Below, piece after piece: positions 44,779 through 53,518 of a stretch of 64,000 bases of DNA (positions within the stretch are counted from its first letter, which is position 1; the number at the start of each line of letters is the position of its first letter). The DNA is taken from assembly GCA_963796565.1 (NCBI GenBank), contig CAWCMA010000001.1:372001-436000 (forward strand), read 5' to 3'. The translations under genes and the position numbers were made by a program. Under the pieces are notes generated by a model. The model was not told where the DNA came from and searched no databases. It saw nothing but the letters and a program-made list of their open reading frames with translations. This DNA is from JAKAVN01 sp963796565 (GTDB lineage: Bacteria; Desulfobacterota; Binatia; Binatales; Binataceae).

Positions 44779-47700
44779 TCACTTAATCGGCGGCGGAGGA
44801 CTGATCGTCATCGGCGCGGATCGCGAGGGCGCGAGCAAAGTCGACCCCTCGTACAGCGCGACGCTGTCGAGTTTCGTGCTCCCGGCCGGACCCGTGGTAT
44901 TCAGAACGAACGCGCCTCCAGGCATGATCGGCGCGGTTTTCCACTCGGCCGCAAGTCCGTTGAACGCAAGCCGCACGTGCGCGATACCGCCGCCGGGGTC
45001 CGGCGACACGCTTCCGTTGAGCTGAATGCTGTTATCCTGGCTCCAGAAGCCGGTCAGCTTGGTTGCCGATTTGTTGCGTGGACGGATTTTGTACTGCACG
45101 CCGCCCCACTTGACCGTGGTGTCCCCTTCGACTCGCCATACTACGATTTTGAACTCGCGATCGTTGTGGCATCCCGCGTCGATGGTGTTCTCATCCAACT
45201 CCAGCTTGCATCGGAAGATCACCGTGCTGCGTGGTGGAATCGATCTTCGCGATGGGGTTACGGTCAGCGCCATCCCGTACGGAAGGTTATCTGGCTCCAG
45301 GTATGCTATTTCAGAGCTGATGCCGGCGTTGTTGACGCTGAAATCGAACTCGATCGGTTCGTAGGGGCTGCCGTGGACGGGCACGTACTGATCCACGTTC
45401 TTCTGCGCCCAATTGTTCGCCTGCCATACGTCGTCCGAGGCAAGCGCGGCGCCGTCTGAGTCTTTCGGGATTTTGAAATCGGCGACATCCACCAGCAGAC
45501 AAGTGTGACCGCCGAATCCCGCCGGCACGTCCCATTTCGCTACCACATCGAGCGGGACATCGCCTCCAACAACTACGGGAGCGGTCACGTAGGTCATTAG
45601 TTGAAAGTTCTTGCTCTTGTCGCCGCCGCCCGGAGGCACGCAAACCTGAAAATTGAGTTTCACATCCTCAGCCTGCACCTGCCCGCGATTGCGCACGCGC
45701 GCAACCATCCAGTGCAGTTCGGTGCCGCTATCGGGAACGTGAATCTGCTCGCCCTGATCTTTCGGTTGCCCCAGAGGATACTTATGGTGATCGTCGGGAT
45801 TTGCGCTCGATCCGCCGCCTGGTCCGTTGTCGCCCGCCCAATCGACCCACAGATCGGTATTCATGTAGTAAGGATCCGCGCTCGAGAAATACAGATCGAC
45901 GAAGGCGGTATTTTCTCTAGTGACCTTGATTCGGAAGACCTCGATGCCGTCGATCTGTTTTCGATCGACTACCTCGACCACGATCCCCTTGGCGGAAAAT
46001 TCCGCCGCCTTTGCAAGATCGAAGCTGTCGCCAGGGTTCTGCAGGATGTCGTTCGGATTCAACAGTTGAGCTTCGCGACGATACTTCCCCTCGAATGCGT
46101 AACGAGTGTCGTCCCACGGTTGAAGCGTGTTGGTGATGAGAATTCCAGGCGTATTATCCAGATTCTGACTGAAATGGACTCCTTTCTGACGCGCCTCGAT
46201 CAGGTCGACGATAGCTCCATCTCCACCGAGATCGAGTTGAACCATCTGGACAACGGCAACGTCGCCGCCGGTTCCAAACTTCGCTGGCGCCGACGAGAGC
46301 AGCGAATCTTCCCAATACTCGACCGGAACCAGCAGCACTTCCGTTGGCGTTTTGGCGCCGGGTGCGGCGGGCGGAATGGTGGTGATATGGTCGATCCAGC
46401 CGGCCTCCCATTTGTGATACGCGATGTGATGCGCGAGTGTCGAATTATCGTCCATGATCGACCAGGTGCCGAGGTAAGCCAGATCGGAGCGGAAGTTGGT
46501 ATCAAAGTATAAGTCGCGAAACCCTATCGCGTGGCCGAGTTCGTGACACATTACCGAGAAATCCGGTTTGCTATCGAAGAACAGGAAATTCCACATCACC
46601 TGGATCTGGATCTTATCGTCCTCGGCGAAATGGCCGGTTTGCAGCCAGTCCACGGCACGCAGGCCGTCGGGTCGATTCGGTGGTGACGCGCTCCACATTT
46701 CACCGGGTTGCACGGAGTCCGGGTCGGCAGGGTCATTTACCGCCACTCCAATCTGACCGATCGCGATCATGTTGAACTGCGCGAAGTACGCATTTATGGT
46801 GTCTTCCACGTTCTGGTCGCGCGGGCTGCCTGGCGGACTTTGCCTGAAAACCGCCGCGGTAAACGCGTCGTTGATCAGTTGTTGCAAATCACGGGGTGCG
46901 TTCCGGTTGTGAAAATTGGTTGCGCTGTTCGGCACCGCGGTGGAGGTATCGAACAATGCTTGGAGGCCGGTGGAACTTGAAAGCGTGACTGTCGCGCCTG
47001 GTCCTCCGTCGTTGTTGGAGATCGCGAACTTTATCACCAGCGTCCCCGCAACGCTGTCCGTGACGGCGGTTGGAGAGTCGGCGAGATAGCGCTGCGTGTA
47101 GTCGAACCCGGCGTCTTCCTGAGAGAGAATATCCGCCCAATTCACGTACGCCTGCAGGGTGGCGTCGCCGAGCGTGGATCCGTCCAGTGTGATGTGTCCT
47201 CGAAGCGCGCCCTGAAAGCCCAGCGGATCCGGCCCGACGGACGCGCTCATGCTGGTGATATCCAGGTGCGGTCCGGAGGTGTTGGCGGCATTAACGATGA
47301 CCGCCAGGTATCCGAACTCGACGTCTCCCTGTCTGACGCGGCGCACCTGCGGATGCGCAAACAGACGCGGAGTTATTTTCGCCGCTGACTCGGCGGCGGC
47401 AAATACGCCATCCAGGTAGTTGCCCAAATCCGTTAGTGCGTTGGGAACGTCGGCTTCGCCGTTGATGTTTACGGTTTTGGCCGGAAACTTGAGAGTCAAT
47501 GTTTTCGTAATTCCAGTCTTCGAGATCGCAGAGGGCACTTTCACCGACATCGAAACCGTTTCGGTACCCGCAAAAGACACCTGCGCCGGAAACAGATCGT
47601 GCTTTTGCGCAACCAGCAGCGCCGGGAATTTCAAGGTAAGGTCGCTTCCCGCGCGTCCGCCGGTTGCCGCCTGCACATGAATCTTCAGAGACTCGCGTCC

Positions 47701-49290
47701 ATCGAATACCATCGTGTAGGGAAACTTCAGCCCGGTCTTGGTCAGTTCGATTCGGGCGGGATCGTATGGCGGATAGTAGTAATCCTTCACCAGCCTTGGC
47801 AGACTCAGTGGACCGCCATTGGGACCCGTATTCAATCCGTAGATCTGATACTGAATGTCCTTGAGCCTTCCGAAACTGTTTTCGAAATAGTAGTCCCGCA
47901 CATGCGAGAACGCGGCGCGCTCCATGTAGGCGGCGAAATTCGGAAGATCGGGGTTGTTGAAAGTCTGTCCCGCTTCGATCACCGGCAGTATCAAGACCTT
48001 GACCGTCCCAGTTCCTGACGCATGTCCATTGATTAGTGACAGAGTATGCATTCCCTGGAATTGAACGCTGTCCTGCCCAAAGGTGGAGGGGAAAGGTAAA
48101 TGGTCGAGGCCGACGAGTTGGTTGGCAAATCGATCAGTGTGGATGACTTCCCAAAAACCTGTCGATTTATGCAGCAACAACACCATAGGACTGGCCGGGT
48201 CCGCGAGGATTGTTCCTCCGGCGCGGCCGAGTTGGCGTTGGTCGAGGATCCTCATATCGCGCGACGACACGATAGCGAAGTTCCGTCCTCGTTCATCCGC
48301 CGCGACGTATGCCGATGCGGCGTGCGCGAGGGCTCGCACCGACCACATCAGATCCGCCGCGCAGGGGGCGGGCTGTCCTCCGCCGTCACTCGGATGACGC
48401 CCGAGACGTCCGCCTTGTCCAACCACGGCACCCCCGTCCGAGGTAGGCACTCCTCCCTCGCCCGGACGACACGGGCCGCCGCCCTGGCCCGCAGGCTGGC
48501 CCTGCGTTCCGGTCCCGGTGGTGCCGGCAGGCGGTTGCGGCGAAGCGGATTTGTTGCAGCAGCAACAGTCGATCGGATGTCCCTGCGAATCGTCTGGGGA
48601 AATCGCGGGCGATGGAGACTGAGATGCCAAACCAGTGTTGGCGCTGCCCGTTTGTTCGGCGGCAACGCAAGGATCGGACTTGGCGCTCATCACCCGAAAG
48701 GTTCCATCGCTTCGATCGATAACGCCCAGGTACGATCCGGTTGGGTCGGTGTTCAACTCCACCCGCGCGTTTGAGAGCGGACGCTCCGACGCGATCGCGC
48801 GACGATACAAATCCACTTCAACCAGCTTCCCATCGAGACGATTCGGGGCGCTGGTTGCGGCAAACACGGAGGTTCCCAACGCCGCGATGCTTCCGATAGC
48901 GCCCTCGACGCGTGCCACATGAAGGGTGCGGCCCTCCACGATCCGATGCAGGTCGCTGTGCGATCCGGCGCTGCTCGCGAACACCACGCCATATCGTGAA
49001 TCGGCCAGTGCGGTAATCTGTCCGTCTATTTTGATTGCGGAGCAGAGTTCCGCCTCAACGTCATCGCCATTGCGCCGAAGTTTGTACTCACGCACCTCCG
49101 ATCCGGATGCGTGAACCAGCCACAGACCGCTGCAGCGCAATAGCAGCCGGTCCGCCGGTCCGATTTGCGACGGTAGTCCGATAGCTCTCGGCGTGATCGC
49201 AGCCGGTGGTTGATGGGTAACCGTGCGCTCAAGGCGTTTGCGGCCGACGTGTTTGCGGGCGGGGCGCCGCGGGCGGGACTTCTCCTTCAT
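44779..49290 (-). CDS. Giant M6-like metallopeptidase
   Basis: A 1503-residue protein on the minus strand. The zinc motif HExxHxxGxxD is present as HELGHAIGFRDLY (residues 916-928), characteristic of M6 (immune inhibitor A-like) peptidases. The first 240 residues look like propeller-type beta repeats, followed by a low-complexity linker with four consecutive cysteines (DCCCCNKS) and Gly/Pro/Gln repeats, then several beta-sandwich domains before and after the peptidase region; the CARDB-like C-terminal part contains further cysteines. There is no evident N-terminal signal peptide, so export route is unclear. ATG 49290 follows GGAGG. Likely an extracellular or surface protease. Confidence 0.75.
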   Translation of the reverse strand: MKEKSRPRRPARKHVGRKRLERTVTHQPPAAITPRAIGLPSQIGPADRLLLRCSGLWLVHASGSEVREYKLRRNGDDVEAELCSAIKIDGQITALADSRYGVVFASSAGSHSDLHRIVEGRTLHVARVEGAIGSIAALGTSVFAATSAPNRLDGKLVEVDLYRRAIASERPLSNARVELNTDPTGSYLGVIDRSDGTFRVMSAKSDPCVAAEQTGSANTGLASQSPSPAISPDDSQGHPIDCCCCNKSASPQPPAGTTGTGTQGQPAGQGGGPCRPGEGGVPTSDGGAVVGQGGRLGRHPSDGGGQPAPCAADLMWSVRALAHAASAYVAADERGRNFAIVSSRDMRILDQRQLGRAGGTILADPASPMVLLLHKSTGFWEVIHTDRFANQLVGLDHLPFPSTFGQDSVQFQGMHTLSLINGHASGTGTVKVLILPVIEAGQTFNNPDLPNFAAYMERAAFSHVRDYYFENSFGRLKDIQYQIYGLNTGPNGGPLSLPRLVKDYYYPPYDPARIELTKTGLKFPYTMVFDGRESLKIHVQAATGGRAGSDLTLKFPALLVAQKHDLFPAQVSFAGTETVSMSVKVPSAISKTGITKTLTLKFPAKTVNINGEADVPNALTDLGNYLDGVFAAAESAAKITPRLFAHPQVRRVRQGDVEFGYLAVIVNAANTSGPHLDITSMSASVGPDPLGFQGALRGHITLDGSTLGDATLQAYVNWADILSQEDAGFDYTQRYLADSPTAVTDSVAGTLVIKFAISNNDGGPGATVTLSSSTGLQALFDTSTAVPNSATNFHNRNAPRDLQQLINDAFTAAVFRQSPPGSPRDQNVEDTINAYFAQFNMIAIGQIGVAVNDPADPDSVQPGEMWSASPPNRPDGLRAVDWLQTGHFAEDDKIQIQVMWNFLFFDSKPDFSVMCHELGHAIGFRDLYFDTNFRSDLAYLGTWSIMDDNSTLAHHIAYHKWEAGWIDHITTIPPAAPGAKTPTEVLLVPVEYWEDSLLSSAPAKFGTGGDVAVVQMVQLDLGGDGAIVDLIEARQKGVHFSQNLDNTPGILITNTLQPWDDTRYAFEGKYRREAQLLNPNDILQNPGDSFDLAKAAEFSAKGIVVEVVDRKQIDGIEVFRIKVTRENTAFVDLYFSSADPYYMNTDLWVDWAGDNGPGGGSSANPDDHHKYPLGQPKDQGEQIHVPDSGTELHWMVARVRNRGQVQAEDVKLNFQVCVPPGGGDKSKNFQLMTYVTAPVVVGGDVPLDVVAKWDVPAGFGGHTCLLVDVADFKIPKDSDGAALASDDVWQANNWAQKNVDQYVPVHGSPYEPIEFDFSVNNAGISSEIAYLEPDNLPYGMALTVTPSRRSIPPRSTVIFRCKLELDENTIDAGCHNDREFKIVVWRVEGDTTVKWGGVQYKIRPRNKSATKLTGFWSQDNSIQLNGSVSPDPGGGIAHVRLAFNGLAAEWKTAPIMPGGAFVLNTTGPAGSTKLDSVALYEGSTLLAPSRSAPMTISPPPPIK

Positions 49291-49410
49291 CAGAGCCTCC
49301 GTTCAACGACGATATGGGCCGAGACTTTCGCGATCTCAGGCCGCAGCTTCTTTATGAAGCCCCACACACGGGCTAATTCGGCGTGCTAAGTGGACAAGCC
49401 ACGGAGATAA

Positions 49411-49945
49411 GAACTCGTTGGCGGAGGCGGGCGGATTCTAACCCCCGGAGCCACAGGGCCCACGTGGTTTCGAGTCACGCCGGTTAAACCAGACTCCCGA
49501 ACCTCTCCGCACGAGGCAGCATTGATGTTTGCGCGGACGCAGTCAAGTTAAAAAAATGATTCTGGCGCGCCTGACGCACGCATCCGTGAGCCAATCCGTA
49601 CATCGAGCACCGCCGCGTCCATCGTTCTCACATCCCATCGCTATACCCGCAGCTGACTCGCACCTCCGAATATCAGACAAGAAGAAAGTAGTTAATTCAC
49701 CTTGGGCTTACGGGCCGGCTACAAGTGAGCGTAGATATGAAACTAATTTTGTAAAAGCGAGTGGTTCGCCGTAGTGCAGTCAGGAGTCGCATGGAGATCC
49801 GCGACGACCACGTCGACGAGCAATCGCGCCGCCTGTACGGTTCAAAGATGAAGATGGGGAGGCAAACGATCTGCGCCAGGATGTACTGGCGCCGCGGCGG
49901 TTCCCATCTCCGTCCTGGAGGAGATGCAACGTGAGATCAACGGTA
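49411..49945. repeat. Diverged direct repeat, copy A (tRNA-Ser region)
   Basis: This stretch repeats in degraded form the sequence at 52312-52640: CTCGTTGGCGGAGG, the tRNA-Ser body, then GCACGAGGCAGCATTGATGTTTG, GCAGTCAAG, later GGCCGGCTACAAG and at the end TGGAGGAGATGCAACGTGAG. The second copy reads TGGAGAAGATGCACCGTGAG at the start of the DUF4239 gene. Point differences and small insertions show the copies are old. The two copies flank the oxygenase and enoyl-CoA hydratase genes. The 49291-50083 gap contains no other gene that I can support. Confidence 0.7.
49419..49508 (-). pseudogene. Degenerate tRNA-Ser copy
   Basis: About 90 bases nearly identical to the intact tRNA-Ser(CGA) at 52320-52410. 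The acceptor strands no longer pair (GGAGAGG against CGCCTCC), the T-loop is TTAGAAT instead of TTCGAAT, and an anticodon-stem pair is lost (C opposite A). The anticodon region CTCGAAA is preserved. It is therefore most likely a non-functional relic. Confidence 0.75.
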
Positions 49946-50083
49946 ATCAAAGAGTGGGCCACGTTGAAGTAGATCGGTGGTTGATATTCCCTGAGATTTC
50001 GATTAGCAGATCGTTGACACGACTGTTGCCGCTACGACAGGTGGGCGTTGCGCCATAGTCGACCCGTTTGAAGGAGTGCGTTG

Positions 50084-51091
50084 ATGCCTCTGAAAGCCAT
50101 TCCGGTCATCGATATTTCGCCTTTCAAGGACGGCGATGCGACGGCCCGCAAACGCGTGGCTGAGAAAGTGGCGCAAGCGTGCGTCGAAATTGGCTTTCTG
50201 ATCATCTCGGGCCACGGTATGCCATCGAGCACGATCAAGAATATCTTCACCACCACGAAAACTTTCTTTGCGCTCGATCCAAAGGAGAAGAGCAAGGTCG
50301 CCCGGCCGCGGCCCGAAATCATCCGAGGCTACGGCGGTCTGGAGTCGGAAGGACTTGCGTACACCCAGGATGAGGAAACGCCACCGGATCTCAAGGAAGT
50401 CTTCGACGTCGGTCCGATGGATGTTCCCAATACCGAGTACTACCGAGGAACCGCCGCCGGCGTGCACTTCGCCGACAATCTCTGGCCCAGCTATCCTTCC
50501 GATCTCAAAGACATTTATACGGATTACTTCCACCGCATGGAGGGTCTGGCGCTGGAGGTGACGCATATTTTCGCGACCGCGCTGGATCTTCCGATGAACT
50601 TCTTCGACAGCAAGCTGGATCGTCACATCAGCATTTTACGCGCTAGCTACTATCCGAAGCTGTCTCGACCGCCGCGGATGAAGCAGTTGCGCGGCGGCGA
50701 GCACTCCGACTACACCGCCTTTACGATCCTGTGGCAGGAACGCACTGCGTCGGTGGGGCTTCAAGCGCGCGGTCCGGCAGGCGAATGGCTCGACGTTCCG
50801 GCGATCGATGACACGTTGGTGATCAATATAGGCGATACGCTGATGCGCTGGACGAACGACAAATGGATTTCGACCCAGCATCGGGTCGTCAACCCTCCGT
50901 TCGAGATTGCGCGAGAACACGATCGTTTGTCGCTGGTCTATTTCGTGCAGCCCAACTATGACGCCGAGATCAAATGCATCGATAGCTGTCAAAGCGCCGA
51001 AGAGCCCGCTAAGTATCCGCCAGTTCTAAATGGCGATTACCTCTACAGTAAGTTTTCAAAGCAATCCAACATGGAGCTGGAAGCGTCGTAG
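50084..51091 (+). CDS. 2-oxoglutarate/Fe(II)-dependent dioxygenase, isopenicillin-N-synthase type
   Basis: A 335-residue non-heme iron oxygenase. The N-terminal DIOX_N domain includes VIDISPFKDGD and GFLIISGHGM. The iron triad is H-x-D in GEHSDYTAF and the distal His in STQHRVVNP, and the 2-oxoglutarate-binding R-x-S is in HDRLSLVYF. It could hydroxylate, desaturate or ring-close a substrate; members act in secondary metabolism and catabolism. ATG 50084 is used, with GAAGGAG about eight bases before it; the preceding TTG is also in frame. It sits between two copies of the tRNA-Ser repeat. Confidence 0.88.
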   Translation: MPLKAIPVIDISPFKDGDATARKRVAEKVAQACVEIGFLIISGHGMPSSTIKNIFTTTKTFFALDPKEKSKVARPRPEIIRGYGGLESEGLAYTQDEETPPDLKEVFDVGPMDVPNTEYYRGTAAGVHFADNLWPSYPSDLKDIYTDYFHRMEGLALEVTHIFATALDLPMNFFDSKLDRHISILRASYYPKLSRPPRMKQLRGGEHSDYTAFTILWQERTASVGLQARGPAGEWLDVPAIDDTLVINIGDTLMRWTNDKWISTQHRVVNPPFEIAREHDRLSLVYFVQPNYDAEIKCIDSCQSAEEPAKYPPVLNGDYLYSKFSKQSNMELEAS

Positions 51092-51134
51092 TCGCGCTTG
51101 CGCCGCGAGCGCGGCGATAGAGCCGACTAGCTGG

Positions 51135-51269
51135 GTGCTTCGAGAGTGCGGCACGTCCTTATTCAATGAGAGAGCCAAGTTCGTGATCGACGCGGCGGCC
51201 GCAGACGGGTCCCGGCTGCGCGCGACGGTCACGGCCTGCCCTTCACACGCGCTCAAGATCAAAGAGTAG
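51135..51269 (+). pseudogene. Possible ferredoxin C-terminal remnant
   Basis: A 44-residue frame reads ECGTSLFNERAKFVIDAA and ends TACPSHALKIKE. This matches the second half of small ferredoxins of the ECP-x-VFx...ACPxxAIxIE pattern. The N-terminal CxxCxxC cluster region is missing, so this cannot be a functional ferredoxin. It follows the dioxygenase gene by about 45 bases, where a ferredoxin partner would make sense for an oxygenase, but a relic is the best description. Confidence 0.35.
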
Positions 51270-51274
51270 GTCTT

Positions 51275-52087
51275 TTACTTGTTTATGCCGGCAACGTCGT
51301 CCGGGTACCAGGCGGGCTTGCGCTTCTCGAGGAAGCTTGCCAGTCCTTCTGCGCTTTCCGGCGTCATCCGCTTTACAGCGTGCATCCTCGCAAGCCGCGC
51401 CGCCAAGTCATCACCGAGTACCTGCCCGCCAAGCTCGAGGGTGCATGCTTTGGTTTCGGCGATCGCGTTCGGGCCGCACATCAGCAAAGCGTCGATCATC
51501 GGCGCCGCCGCTTCGTCGAGCTTGCCTACTGCGCAGACCTCGTTCACCAGCCCGATTTCCTTGGCCCGCCGCGCATCGAACCGTTCCGCGGTGAGCGCAT
51601 AACGGCGAACGTTCGCCAGCCCGATCCGAGCGTTAAGTTGCGGGAGAATCGGCGCGGCGACTAATCCCCAGCGCACCTCGGTGATCGCGAAGAACGCATC
51701 CTCGGAGGCGACGACGATATCGCAGGCCGCGACTACGCCGACCCCTCCACCGAAGCATCCGCCGTGCACCAGTGCGATCGTCGGTTTCGGGAACTCGTTC
51801 AGTCCACGCACGGCGTTGGTGGTATTGGTGGAGACCCGCAGGTTTGCTTCTGGCGAAAGTTTGCTCGCTTCCCCGATCCATTTCAGGTCGGCGCCCGCCT
51901 GGAAGTGTTTGCCGTTGCCGCGGATTAGAACTAGTCGCACCCGGGTGTCGGCGGCGAGCGCGCCGAAGGTGTCGATAAGGCCGAGGATCATCTCGCCGTT
52001 GTAGGCGTTGTTCACATCCGGCCGATTGAGAGTGACAGTGGCGACGCCGCGGCGGTCGATTTTAGTCAGTACCGTGTCTGTAGTCAT
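51275..52087 (-). CDS. Enoyl-CoA hydratase, methylglutaconyl-CoA hydratase-like
   Basis: A 270-residue crotonase-fold protein. The oxyanion-hole segments are HFQAGADLKW and HGGCFGGGVGVVAACD; the general-acid/base Glu is in AITEVRWGL, while the other crotonase glutamate position is not Glu, as in methylglutaconyl-CoA hydratases and related members. It would hydrate or otherwise process an enoyl-CoA, possibly in leucine or terpene degradation. Start ATG 52087 on the minus strand. It is convergent with the dioxygenase region and lies inside the segment flanked by tRNA-Ser repeats. Confidence 0.85.
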   Translation of the reverse strand: MTTDTVLTKIDRRGVATVTLNRPDVNNAYNGEMILGLIDTFGALAADTRVRLVLIRGNGKHFQAGADLKWIGEASKLSPEANLRVSTNTTNAVRGLNEFPKPTIALVHGGCFGGGVGVVAACDIVVASEDAFFAITEVRWGLVAAPILPQLNARIGLANVRRYALTAERFDARRAKEIGLVNEVCAVGKLDEAAAPMIDALLMCGPNAIAETKACTLELGGQVLGDDLAARLARMHAVKRMTPESAEGLASFLEKRKPAWYPDDVAGINK

Positions 52088-52311
52088 CGCGTTTCGTAGC
52101 TCAGTTCCTCGCCGAATTCCACGTGGTCCGGTCCCTTTTTACGTCGTTCGGTCCATTTTCGTCGTGGCTCCGAATCTGGTTTCTGCCGATAGCGCGAGCC
52201 GCAAATCGCCGGAATATACCGTTCGAAGCGTTCTTCGCTGCCACAAGCTGTGCGAAATCGGCCGCGGTAGCGCGCATTTCGATCATCCTGGGCCGACTTG
52301 CAAGCGGAGAA

Positions 52312-52640
52312 GGACTCGTTGGCGGAGAGGGGGGGATTCGAACCCCCGGAGCCACAAGGGCTCACGTGATTTCGAGTCACGCCGGTTAAACCAGACTCCC
52401 GAACCTCTCCGCACGAGGCAGCATTGATGTTTGCCCGGCCGCAGTCAAGCTGCATAACCGGTTCCCGCGCGCCGCGGGCACGCACATGAATTCATTTTGG
52501 GATTTACCGGCCGGCTACAAGCGGGCGCAGACATGAAACGAATCTTAGTATAAGCAAGTGGAGCGCTGTAGCGCAGCCAGGATCGGAGATCCCAGGTTCC
52601 TTCTGGAGAAGATGCACCGTGAGCACGATGGCAATCAGCT
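52312..52640. repeat. Direct repeat, copy B (tRNA-Ser region)
   Basis: The intact counterpart of the repeat at 49411-49945, starting ACTCGTTGGCGGAG and running through the functional tRNA to the first codons of the DUF4239 gene. It is shorter than copy A by about 200 bases because copy A contains extra sequence between the shared blocks. Being the functional copy, it is presumably the source of copy A. Confidence 0.7.
52320..52410 (-). tRNA. tRNA-Ser (anticodon CGA)
   Basis: A 91-base type II tRNA including an encoded CCA end (52320-52322). Acceptor GGAGAGG/CCTCTCC pairs fully, discriminator G, D-arm CGG/CCG with GG in the loop, anticodon stem CGTGA/TCACG with loop CTCGAAA (anticodon CGA, reading UCG), a long variable arm TGAGCC/GGCTCC, and T-arm GGGGG/CCCCC with loop TTCGAAT. 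The long variable arm is diagnostic for serine, leucine or tyrosine tRNAs, and the anticodon with discriminator G fits serine. Confidence 0.95.
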
Positions 52641-53383
52641 GGACCGTATTCGCCTGCGTCTTTGGCGGCGCGATGCTCGGGATGTTTCTTCGACCCATCG
52701 TGCCCGAGCATCATCTGAGCTCGGATTCCAAAGACGTCATAAAGCTCGGGATGGGCCTGATCGCGACGATGTCGGCCCTTGTGCTGGCCCTGCTCATCGC
52801 CTCGGCGAAGAGTTCGCATGATACGCAGAGCGGCGAAGTCATACAGATGTCCGCCGACTTCATTCAACTCGACCGCGTGCTGGCCCATTACGGGCCGGAG
52901 ACAAAGGATGCCCGTGGCCTGCTCCGCGGCCTGATAGCTCGCGCAGTTGGTCCGCGAGGCAATTACCGGCCCGCTACGTTGGACGCCGCGCAGGTAAACG
53001 CTGGTGCGGACAGCTTCTACGAAAAAATACAGCAACTAGCGCCGCGTAACGAAACCCAGCGCTCGCTCCACGCCCAGGCGATGCAGATCGGCGCGGATTT
53101 AGGACGCACCCGTTCGCTGCTGTTGGAGCAGACCGGCGGCTCCATCCCAATGCCGTTTCTGTTTGTGCTGGTCTTCTGGTTCACGATGATTTTCATCACC
53201 TTCGGTCTCTTTGCGCCCGCGAACTCAACTGTGATCGCGGTGTTGTTGGTCTGCGCGCTGTCGGTTGCAGGCGCGATTTTTCTGATTCTGGAACTGGATC
53301 GGCCGTTTGAGGGATTGATTCAGATTTCCGACGCTCCGCTGCGCGGCGCGCTCGCCCGTCTCGGCCAGACGCCGGGCCCGTGA
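52619..53383 (+). CDS. DUF4239 membrane protein
   Basis: A 254-residue membrane protein with two N-terminal helices (ISWTVFACVFGGAMLGMFL, MGLIATMSALVLALLIAS) and two C-terminal helices (PFLFVLVFWFTMIFITFGLF, VAGAIFLILELDRPFEG). This helix pattern with the AKSSHDTQS segment identifies DUF4239, a bestrophin-like fold of unknown function. The GTG start at 52619 follows GGAGAAG. Its 5-prime end lies inside the tRNA-Ser repeat, whose other copy retains a degraded version of this start. Confidence 0.8.
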   Translation: MSTMAISWTVFACVFGGAMLGMFLRPIVPEHHLSSDSKDVIKLGMGLIATMSALVLALLIASAKSSHDTQSGEVIQMSADFIQLDRVLAHYGPETKDARGLLRGLIARAVGPRGNYRPATLDAAQVNAGADSFYEKIQQLAPRNETQRSLHAQAMQIGADLGRTRSLLLEQTGGSIPMPFLFVLVFWFTMIFITFGLFAPANSTVIAVLLVCALSVAGAIFLILELDRPFEGLIQISDAPLRGALARLGQTPGP

Positions 53384-53518
53384 ATGTGCTGAGTTTCAGT
53401 GCTTGCACGCGGTCTGATGTCGCGCTGATGCTTCGGGAGCGCCGCGTTGGCCGGCTTCGCGCGAGTCTGATAGCTTCCCCGTCAGGCTTCCGGAATGAAT
53501 CACGAGGAGACCTGTCAC

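Noticed and set aside
49419..49508. Second functional tRNA-Ser
   Set aside because: Acceptor, anticodon-stem and T-loop positions are broken relative to the copy at 52320; listed as a pseudogene.
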